Positions 1 through 5,625 of a stretch of 17,450 bases of DNA are shown here, piece by piece. The stretch's first letter is position 1. Each line of letters begins with the position of its first letter. The stretch covers positions 1-17,450 of the forward strand of contig JAAENB010001277.1 in the NCBI GenBank assembly GCA_024224995.1, in the 5' to 3' direction. The DNA is from a bacterium. GTDB taxonomy: Bacteria; Spirochaetota; UBA4802; UBA5550. A program made the position numbers and the translations under genes. The notes under the pieces are model-generated. The model worked only from the letters and a program-made list of their open reading frames with translations. It was not told where the DNA came from and did not search any database.

Positions 1-164
1 GTTCCTCTGACACCGGACCGGGTTTCGTAGAAAGAGTCGGTTCCTCTGACACCGGACCGGGTTTCGTAGAAAGAGTCGGTTCCTCTGACACCGGACCGGG
101 TTTCGCAGGAAGAGTCAGTTCCTCTGACACCGGACCGGGTTTTGCAGAAAGAGTCAGTTCCTGA
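1..164. repeat. Four tandem copies of a 39-bp repeat
   Basis: Units lie at 1-39, 40-78, 79-117 and 118-156, with the first 6 bases of a fifth unit before the similarity stops. Units 1 and 2 are identical; units 3 and 4 differ at a few bases near the 3' end. The unit length is a multiple of three, and the plus frame starting at base 3 is open through the array until TGA at 162-164. It would encode a 13-residue repeat, SSDTGPGFVERVG, with variants FAGRVS and FAERVS. All three reverse frames are also open, so openness alone is weak evidence for coding. The array runs off the left edge, so its true copy number is unknown. It could be the 3' end of a repeat-protein gene or a non-coding minisatellite. 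Confidence 0.9.
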
Positions 165-296
165 CGGCGTTGTAAAACCTAAAAATTAAATTGTTGCCCG
201 TGAAAGAGTTGAGAGTAAATATCTTGATTTATTATTGTTTTGTTTGTAGTCTGTCATTTGTGTGGAAGCAGTATAAGAATTGATTGAGGGGAATTG

Positions 297-791
297 ATGC
301 AGGAAACGAGTGGTGGGACAAGGAGTCAGAAGAAGAAGAGTCTGGATGTGATTGATTCACGGATAATTACCCTGCTGCAAAAAGACGGGCGTCTTTCAAA
401 TACCGATATTGGTAAAAAGCTGAAGATTTCCGAAGCCACAGTAAGGGCACGTTTGAAATGGCTAATAGATGAAGAGTATATTCAGATTGTTGCAGTGAGT
501 AACCCTTTTAAACTTGGTTTTGAGATGACAGGGGATCTCTTTATTCACGTGGAAATGAATAAAATTGACGCTGTGCTGAAAGAGCTGAAAAAGATTAAAG
601 AGCTGTGGTACATCGTGCTTACCACTGGTGAAACCTGCATTAACGCGGAATTTATTGTTAAAACCCGTGAGGATCTTAATGACCTGATCTATAATAAGGT
701 CGGATCTATCGACGGCATCCTGCAAGTTGAGTCTTCTATTATTATGAAGTATTCCAAACGAAAGTATGATTTTGGTACCGCTATCGACTGA
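297..791 (+). CDS. Lrp/AsnC-family transcriptional regulator
   Basis: A 164-residue protein with the size and order of the Lrp/AsnC (feast/famine) family. Residues about 15-60 form a winged helix-turn-helix: LDVIDSRIITLLQKDGR leads to SNTDIGKKLKISEATVRAR, the recognition helix. The remainder (GFEMTGDLFIHVEM ... VESSIIMKYSKRKYDFG) fits the ligand-binding RAM/AsnC effector domain, which in the family forms dimers and higher oligomers that respond to amino acids or other small ligands. I chose ATG 297 because GAGGGG at 286-291 lies 5 bases upstream; the in-frame TTG at 294 is too close to that site. No partner gene is adjacent, since the next gene begins 419 bp away, so its targets cannot be read from context. 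The ligand is unknown. Confidence 0.92.
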   Translation: MQETSGGTRSQKKKSLDVIDSRIITLLQKDGRLSNTDIGKKLKISEATVRARLKWLIDEEYIQIVAVSNPFKLGFEMTGDLFIHVEMNKIDAVLKELKKIKELWYIVLTTGETCINAEFIVKTREDLNDLIYNKVGSIDGILQVESSIIMKYSKRKYDFGTAID

Positions 792-868
792 GAATTTGTC
801 TTGAAATCAACTGAACCCGGCGAAGCCGGTAAAAAATACGGAAGAAACGGTAAAAAGATCTCCCTTCT

Positions 869-899
869 CATAACGTGGGGCTTCCAGCCCCTCGTTATG
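869..899. repeat. 31-bp interrupted palindrome (stem-loop)
   Basis: CATAACG (869-875) pairs perfectly with CGTTATG (893-899). Inside, after a T/T mismatch, GGGGCT (877-882) pairs with AGCCCC (886-891) around a TCC loop. The 13 paired positions make a stable hairpin in RNA or a possible protein site in DNA. No T-run follows on either strand, so it is not a standard intrinsic terminator. It begins 77 bp after the regulator stop codon. Confidence 0.75.
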
Positions 900-1014
900 A
901 AGAAGAAGACCCCTGTCAAAATCCCCGTAAACCGGCCCGTAAAGACCTGGCACGCAACGTCTCTCCTCGCGGAAGCTGATTCTTCCTTTTTTTCTCAAAA
1001 AAACATAAAAAACA

Positions 1015-1043
1015 TTGACATTTTTTACCCTGTTTTAGAGAAT
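1015..1043 (+). promoter_or_regulatory. Possible sigma70 promoter for the pentapeptide gene
   Basis: A perfect TTGACA box (1015-1020) is followed after 17 bases by GAGAAT (1038-1043), which keeps four of six consensus -10 positions. Transcription would begin near 1050 and leave a leader of about 160 bases before the gene at 1211. The -10 is imperfect and overlaps the left arm of the inverted repeat at 1038-1045, so this is tentative. Confidence 0.4.
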
Positions 1044-1097
1044 GGCATGATGGGCTAGTGCACTCTGTGCCGCAAATTGGCGAGAGTACCCATTCTC
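1038..1097 (+). promoter_or_regulatory. Inverted-repeat element, possible structured leader
   Basis: GAGAATGG (1038-1045) is complementary to CCATTCTC (1090-1097). Within the enclosed bases, CTCT can pair with AGAG and GCC with GGC around a GCAAATT loop. An alternative pairing, ATGGG near 1050 with CCCAT near 1090, would compete with the outer stem. The element sits 114 bp ahead of the pentapeptide-gene start. It matches no riboswitch consensus I recognise, and no T-run follows. The helices are short, so chance complementarity is possible. Confidence 0.35.
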
Positions 1098-1210
1098 CTT
1101 ATTTTCAGTAAAGAAAATTGAGTCTCGAGTCAAAAGTATTAAGGTGATTTTAAGCCCCCCCGCCCTTATTTTTGACCGGGTATGAAAATATATATATAAG
1201 GAAAGGAACT

Positions 1211-1765
1211 ATGAAACAGCTAACCTCATTTTTAAAATCATCTTTTACAACATTCTTAGCATTAATTCTCCTCACAGGACTGGTCGTCGTAACCGGGAAT
1301 TGTTCCGGGGGGCAAATCGCGCAGAATGTAACAGTAATCGCCGATTTAAGCGGCAAGAATTTTAGCGGAGCCGACTTGAAAGAGCAAAATTTCAGTGGAT
1401 TTGACCTGTCACGGGTAAATTTCCAGGGAGCCGATTTAAGCAAGGCAGATCTTTCAAGAGCAAAGATGACCGCGGCCAATTTAACAGACGCCAATTTAAG
1501 TGAAGCCAAAGTCAGTTTTGCCGATCTAAAAGGAACCCACGGAAATTATACGAATTTTTCCAATGCCGATCTTAGAAGAGCAAATCTCTTCGGAGCCGAT
1601 CTTAGCAACGCCAATTTGCGAAACGCGGATTTAACCTTTGCCGAATTAAACGGGACAGACCTCAACAGCGCGAATCTCGAAGGCGCAATAATCAGCAAGA
1701 GATGGCAAAACCAGATTAAGAGCCAGCAGGTTAAGAATTATAACTCCATAATCTGGGTAGAGTAA
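1211..1765 (+). CDS. Exported pentapeptide-repeat protein
   Basis: A 184-residue protein. Residues 1-30 form a signal sequence: MKQLTS, then a hydrophobic run ending near VVVTG, with a Cys at about residue 32. That Cys could be a lipidation site, but Asn at -1 makes the lipobox poor. From about residue 42 to 165 the chain is nearly all A(D/N)LXX/A(N/D)FXX pentapeptide repeats such as GADLSKADLS, TAANLTDANLSEA and SNADLRRANLF. Such repeats fold as a right-handed quadrilateral beta helix; known roles range from gyrase protection to structural scaffolds, and no specific one can be assigned. ATG 1211 is preceded by AAGGAAAGG at 1199-1207; an in-frame TTG at 1172 lacks a ribosome site and would put charged residues before the signal sequence. 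The stop codon is followed in the same frame by a Cache domain. Confidence 0.88.
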   Translation: MKQLTSFLKSSFTTFLALILLTGLVVVTGNCSGGQIAQNVTVIADLSGKNFSGADLKEQNFSGFDLSRVNFQGADLSKADLSRAKMTAANLTDANLSEAKVSFADLKGTHGNYTNFSNADLRRANLFGADLSNANLRNADLTFAELNGTDLNSANLEGAIISKRWQNQIKSQQVKNYNSIIWVE

Positions 1766-2188
1766 GGAAGAATAAAAATTCAGCATGATAGTCGCAGCAA
1801 AGAAACTATCTCTCATTATGATCTTCATAAAGCTGGAAAGCTTTCGGAAAAAGAAGCGAAAACCCACGCGAAGAATATCATCAAAAAAATGCGCTACGGC
1901 CCTGACGGGAAAGATTACTTCCGGATTCATGATTTTGAATCCGGAATGGTTATGCACCCCTATGTCTCAAGACTTGATGGGAAGGATCTGTCAGGCAAAA
2001 TGGATAAAAAGGGAAAACTTCTGTTCATTGAAATGACAGAGGTATGTAAAAAATTCGGAGCCGGGCATGTCCCATATTTCTGGCAGAAATATGACGACTC
2101 AACATGGATAACTGAAAAGATCTCGTATGTGAAAGCGTTTAAGCCCTGGGGCTGGATTGTGGGAACGTCGGTGTACCTGGTCGATTAA
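1766..2188 (+). pseudogene. Start-less sCache_2 sensor-domain fragment
   Basis: The frame is open from the codon after the pentapeptide TAA (1763-1765) to TAA 2186-2188, about 140 residues. It reads as a nearly complete sCache_2 domain: YDLHKAGKLSEKEAKTHAK, then MRYGPDGKDYFRIHDFES, MHPYVSRLDGKDLSGKMD, and the closing ISYVKAFKPWGWIVGTSVYL. These follow the family pattern of ligand-binding domains in chemoreceptors and sensor kinases. The usual N-terminal signal anchor and any downstream output module are missing. The first ATG in frame, 1889, cuts off the leading helix. A ribosome-like AAGGAAG (1764-1770) precedes an ATT codon at 1778, so a rare non-ATG start cannot be excluded. Most likely it is the relic of a sensor gene, or the former C-terminus of a fused protein. 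Confidence 0.65.
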
Positions 2189-2273
2189 TGCTCAATGCTC
2201 AATGCTCAATTGTCAATTTTTCGGAGTTGCTTTATAAAATTCATTGATAATCAATAATTGAGCATTGAGCATT
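2187..2273. repeat. Heptamer-built inverted repeat between convergent genes
   Basis: AATGCTC occurs three times in tandem from 2187, and its reverse complement GAGCATT twice at 2260-2273. The perfect arms are 18 bp (2194-2211 and 2256-2273) around a 44-bp AT-rich loop. The repeat lies exactly between the convergent Cache fragment and the OmpA-family gene. It could act as a bidirectional transcription stop, although neither arm is followed by a clear T-tract, or it may be a mobile intergenic repeat. Confidence 0.8.
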
Positions 2274-2307
2274 TTCTCCCTAAATTACCCCTCCGTATGG
2301 GGATTCC

Positions 2308-3795
2308 TCAATCAATTCCCAGTATCTTCATTTCAACACGGCGATTCTGTTTTCTCAGCTTTTTGTTTTTGTTGCTGACAAGCGGATGTTCGGAGCCGTA
2401 TCCTTTGGGAGTAAGCCGGTCGTTCGGCACCCCTTGTTGTACAAGATAGGCAACAACGGAATCGGCACGTTTCTGTGACAGTTTCAGGTTAAAAGATTTC
2501 TTGCCTTTACTGTCGGTATGTCCGCTAATCTCTATTTTCATGGATGGGTTCTCTTTAAGGATCTTGATAATCCTGTCCAGTTCGTATTTAGACTCTTCCA
2601 TGAGTTCAAAGCTTCTCAATTCAAAGTAGATGTTATTCAGGACAAAGGTGGCGCCAACCATGATTGGTTCCAGCATAATGTTCTTTTCAATTTCTTTGTA
2701 TTTTTCCAGGCCCCTGACGTCAAATTTGGTAGATTGAAAAGTATATCCGTCACAACTAACTGAAACATCATAGATTTTTCCTTTATTAAGGATAACAATA
2801 TAGGAACCATCGACTTTATTGCTCTCCATGGTAATGGGCTCAGTGCTGTTATTTATATCGGTAATGGTAATCTTCGCGGGAATACTCTTCGAAGGATCGG
2901 TTTTATCGTAAATAGTACCGGAAACCGCAATAACCGTGGAATTCTGCATTTCAGGAGGAATGGCAATAACATTGATCCGGTAAATCTCTTTATCCCGCCA
3001 GTTGGCTTTTGGGTGAAACATAATCTCCCCGGAAGCGGGAACCGTAACAAGGGCGTCATCTTTTTCAGTATTAACAAAACGGCCCAGGTTAACGGGAATG
3101 CTCCATTTGCCTTCACCCATCATATCTGTTTTGTAAAGATCGTACCCGCCCAGACCTCCGGGCCGCGTGGAACTGAAGATCAATGATCTGCCGTCGGCTG
3201 AAATAATAGGGCCGAATTCACAATACTCTGAATTTACCGGGGCCGGCATTCTTTGCGGCTTAGTCCATTTGCCGCCTTTTTTAACGGAAAAATATATGCC
3301 GAACTGTTCGTCTTTATATTTTTTTTTGTCCTTACATTCCCGGACATAGTATAAGACTTTTCCGTCCGGGGAAAGAGAGGCAAATCCGTCATAACCGCTG
3401 GAATTGATCGGTTCTCCCATATTTACCGGCTCGGTCCAGTTTTTCCCGTCTCTTCGCGATATCCAGAGATCGAGATAGCCTTTTCCGCCGGGCCTGTTGG
3501 ATGAGAAGATGAGTGCGTTCTGGTCGTAGGTAATAAAAGGCCCGCCGTCTTTACTCTCGGAATTTATGTTTTCCAGGAGAACCGGCTGGCCCCATCCTGT
3601 TTTGGTTTTGCGCATAAGATAGATTTTGTATTGGTTTTTTTGACCCATATCGGATTGATAGATGAGCGTTTTACCATCAGCCGAAATAGTAGGGCTGTAT
3701 TCCGAATACCTGGAATAACTCGCGCAGGAGAGAGCTATAAAAATTTGTATAAGTGCGAGTATACATATACCTGTTTTTTTAAATTTTCGATTCAT
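2308..3795 (-). CDS. OmpA-family lipoprotein with PD40 beta-propeller repeats
   Basis: A 495-residue outer-envelope protein. It starts with a lipoprotein signal, ending FIALSC with Cys 24 as the lipidated residue. Residues about 30-275 contain WD40-like PD40 repeats, seen as SADGKTLIYQSD, LIFSSNRPGGKGYLDLW, SPDGKVLYYVRE and SADGRSLIFSSTRPGG. A small carboxypeptidase-regulatory-like beta domain follows (about 290-370, ISGTIYD-type and DGSYIVILNKGKIYDVSVS). The C-terminal OmpA domain (about 385-495) carries the peptidoglycan-binding signature ISGHTDSKGKKSFNLKLSQ, RADSVVAYL, KGYGSEHP and RKQNRRVEM. The likely role is anchoring the outer membrane to peptidoglycan, with the propeller as a binding platform. 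ATG 3795 has AAGGTG upstream. It lies 115 bp downstream of the chemoreceptor on the same strand, so co-transcription is possible. Confidence 0.92.
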   Translation of the reverse strand: MNRKFKKTGICILALIQIFIALSCASYSRYSEYSPTISADGKTLIYQSDMGQKNQYKIYLMRKTKTGWGQPVLLENINSESKDGGPFITYDQNALIFSSNRPGGKGYLDLWISRRDGKNWTEPVNMGEPINSSGYDGFASLSPDGKVLYYVRECKDKKKYKDEQFGIYFSVKKGGKWTKPQRMPAPVNSEYCEFGPIISADGRSLIFSSTRPGGLGGYDLYKTDMMGEGKWSIPVNLGRFVNTEKDDALVTVPASGEIMFHPKANWRDKEIYRINVIAIPPEMQNSTVIAVSGTIYDKTDPSKSIPAKITITDINNSTEPITMESNKVDGSYIVILNKGKIYDVSVSCDGYTFQSTKFDVRGLEKYKEIEKNIMLEPIMVGATFVLNNIYFELRSFELMEESKYELDRIIKILKENPSMKIEISGHTDSKGKKSFNLKLSQKRADSVVAYLVQQGVPNDRLTPKGYGSEHPLVSNKNKKLRKQNRRVEMKILGID

Positions 3796-3910
3796 TTGAG
3801 TTCACCTTAATTTATGAAATACGGGGCTGAGTACTTAATTCCTGAAAATGTTCTGAATGTCCAGCTTTTTTTTTAAGGCGTGAATAAGTTCGTCTTCATT
3901 GCTGATTTTT

Positions 3911-5476
3911 TCATTTTAATTTAAATATATCAACAAGCTGATGCAGGGTTTCGGCGATTCCCCGTATTTCTTCGGCAGCCGAAGCGAGCTGTTCGGCAGC
4001 GCTTGAGTTTTCACTCCCTACGATGCCGATTTTCTCTATTTCTTCGGTGATAGATTCGGTTGCCTGGCGGTGTTTCATAATCGAATCATCAATTTCTTCC
4101 GATATTACCTTAACGGAAGCCGATTCTTTATTGACGGTTTCATTAAATTCAATCTGTTTCCGCATATACTCATAAATTTTACTCATAGACTGGTTTATAC
4201 CGGTAACATCTTCTATAATCTGGTTTATGAGAACATTGGTTTCTTTTACGCTGGTTATTCCCTTGCTTATTTCACTGTTATTTGCCTGGATCAATGTTTC
4301 AATGTCTTTTATACTGGTGGCGGTTTTTTCCGCCAGTTTCGAGATTTCATCGGCAACAACGGCAAAACCCCGGCCTGCTTCTCCCGCCCGGGCCGATTCA
4401 ATTGCCGCGTTGAGAGAGAGGAGATTGATCTGGTCCGATATATCATTGATCATATTCATAATATTGGTCATTTCATCGGAGCTTTGTTCGATCTTTATCA
4501 TAATCTCATTCGTTGATTTAAGGGATTTTTCACCTGAGGATATTTTTTGGGTAATGGCTTTGGTAATGGTCATGGCATTCTCCGACTCGGAGCTCATTTG
4601 AACAATTGAATTGGAGAGGTCGTTCATTCGCATTACCAGGCTTGAGAGCCCTTTTTGCTGAATATCGGCATTGTTCGCCAGTTTTTCCATGGTGCCTACG
4701 TTTTCATTGCTTTCCTCCATGATCCTGTTTTCCATAAGAGATTGTTCCGCTGTGTTTTCCGAAAGGGATACTGTGGTGGCGGACATTTCTTCCATTGATT
4801 GGGCAAGCTGCGTTGCCAGTCCTTTTACCCCTTGCAGGAGCTTGCTGGTTTCCGTGAGGTTATCATCGGACTTTTTCTTTTCTTCTTCGATCTTGGAAAC
4901 GTTTTTGGAAGTAAAATCGGCCATAAGATAGAGGAAATAGGTTATACCAACCAGGAAGACTATTTTGGCAACCTCTGTTCCAATTCGCAATGACTCAGGG
5001 CGAAATATGAGCGCGGGGTCTTTAACAAAAACAACTGTTCCCGAAAGATAGCCGAGAACATGAAGCGTTAAATACCCTGCTGTCATCATAACGCCGTAAT
5101 AAACATTCAGTTTTTTATTATACCGTAAGCCGCATATAAGTCCAAGAATTATCCACACAATTAATGTGGCCGGTTCTTTAATGGCAAGTCCGTATTGATT
5201 ATGAACATCATAATGAAAAGAGAATTTTACAAAGAATATAAGCAGAACCTCTACGGTTACGGAACTGTAAATAAGCATATCGGGAATGGTTTTTTTTATG
5301 ATAAATATATGGTTAACAATAGCTAATATGAGATAGATTGTGGCACTTGCTAAAACTCCCATCCAGACTGGCTGGACCGAGCCGCCTGCTTTTGCGGAGA
5401 TGGCGGAAATGAAGAAAAATATGGTAAAAACATAGCGGGTTCTGTTTATTATTTTTTCGGTTTTTAATTTATTCAC
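3911..5476 (-). CDS. Methyl-accepting chemotaxis protein with six-helix membrane sensor
   Basis: A 521-residue chemoreceptor. The first 200 residues hold about six hydrophobic helices (for example TIFFFISAISA, VWMGVLASATIYLILA, LIVWIILGLICGL, IVFLVGITYFLYL) with almost no periplasmic loop. Ligand or physical sensing would therefore be within the membrane. No HAMP domain is recognisable; a coiled coil leads straight into the signalling domain, whose tip DQINLLSLNAAIESARAGEAGRGFAVVADE is the conserved CheA/CheW-contacting hairpin, near residues 345-375. The C-terminus is rich in Glu/Ser adaptation-type helices. I use GTG 5476: GGAGGA (5481-5486) lies 4 bases upstream, and a promoter at 5502-5529 would exclude the upstream in-frame GTG at 5512, which sits inside that promoter. 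It is transcribed away from the 7TMR-DISM sensor gene. Confidence 0.9.
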   Translation of the reverse strand: MNKLKTEKIINRTRYVFTIFFFISAISAKAGGSVQPVWMGVLASATIYLILAIVNHIFIIKKTIPDMLIYSSVTVEVLLIFFVKFSFHYDVHNQYGLAIKEPATLIVWIILGLICGLRYNKKLNVYYGVMMTAGYLTLHVLGYLSGTVVFVKDPALIFRPESLRIGTEVAKIVFLVGITYFLYLMADFTSKNVSKIEEEKKKSDDNLTETSKLLQGVKGLATQLAQSMEEMSATTVSLSENTAEQSLMENRIMEESNENVGTMEKLANNADIQQKGLSSLVMRMNDLSNSIVQMSSESENAMTITKAITQKISSGEKSLKSTNEIMIKIEQSSDEMTNIMNMINDISDQINLLSLNAAIESARAGEAGRGFAVVADEISKLAEKTATSIKDIETLIQANNSEISKGITSVKETNVLINQIIEDVTGINQSMSKIYEYMRKQIEFNETVNKESASVKVISEEIDDSIMKHRQATESITEEIEKIGIVGSENSSAAEQLASAAEEIRGIAETLHQLVDIFKLK

Positions 5477-5501
5477 TTTGTCCTCCGGTTTCCGCCCCTT
5501 T

Positions 5502-5529
5502 AGTATATACACATCTTTTTGTATTTCAA
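5502..5529 (-). promoter_or_regulatory. Sigma70-type promoter of the chemoreceptor gene
   Basis: On the minus strand, TTGAAA (5529-5524) is followed after 16 bases by TATACT (5507-5502). Five of six positions match the consensus in each box. Transcription would start near 5495, leaving a short leader that contains the GGAGGA site before GTG 5476. The site fixes the start choice for the chemoreceptor. Confidence 0.7.
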
Positions 5530-5557
5530 TAATTTTTCATCTTCTCCCTGGTTTTTC

Positions 5558-5586
5558 TTGACATACCATATTTTTTGTTTTATACT
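5558..5586 (+). promoter_or_regulatory. Sigma70-type promoter of the 7TMR-DISM sensor gene
   Basis: TTGACA (5558-5563), a 17-base spacer, then TATACT (5581-5586): a perfect -35 and a five-of-six -10 at ideal spacing. The predicted transcript starts near 5593, about 30 bases before ATG 5626. Its -35 box lies 28 bp from the -35 box of the oppositely directed chemoreceptor promoter. Confidence 0.75.
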
Positions 5587-5625
5587 CTTTTTTTGAGCAC
5601 TTTAGCCGGAGAATAATATCAGAGA

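Larger units (their letters stand above)
792..1210. other. 419-bp intergenic region without a credible gene
   Basis: No open frame here looks like a protein. Short open stretches exist on both strands but have no ribosome site and low-complexity composition. What is visible: a small CCGGC-GAA-GCCGG hairpin at 817-829, a long palindrome at 869-899, a TTGACA box at 1015, an inverted repeat at 1038-1045/1090-1097, and a C-rich tract near 1155-1165 just ahead of the pentapeptide gene. The stretch probably holds the 3' end of the regulator transcript and the leader of the pentapeptide gene. Confidence 0.6.

Noticed and set aside
1..164. CRISPR array
   Set aside because: Units follow each other without unique spacers; it is a plain tandem repeat.
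1172..1210. Upstream TTG start for the pentapeptide protein
   Set aside because: No ribosome site, and the added charged residues would precede the signal sequence; ATG 1211 has a good site.
3840..3913. Small gene after the chemoreceptor (ATG overlapping its stop, 13 codons; another frame reads EKISNEDELIHALKKKLDI)
   Set aside because: The first is too short to support and the second has no start codon; neither has a ribosome site of its own.
5477..5512. Longer chemoreceptor N-terminus from GTG 5512
   Set aside because: That codon lies within the spacer and near the -10 of a good promoter, and GTG 5476 has a GGAGGA site.
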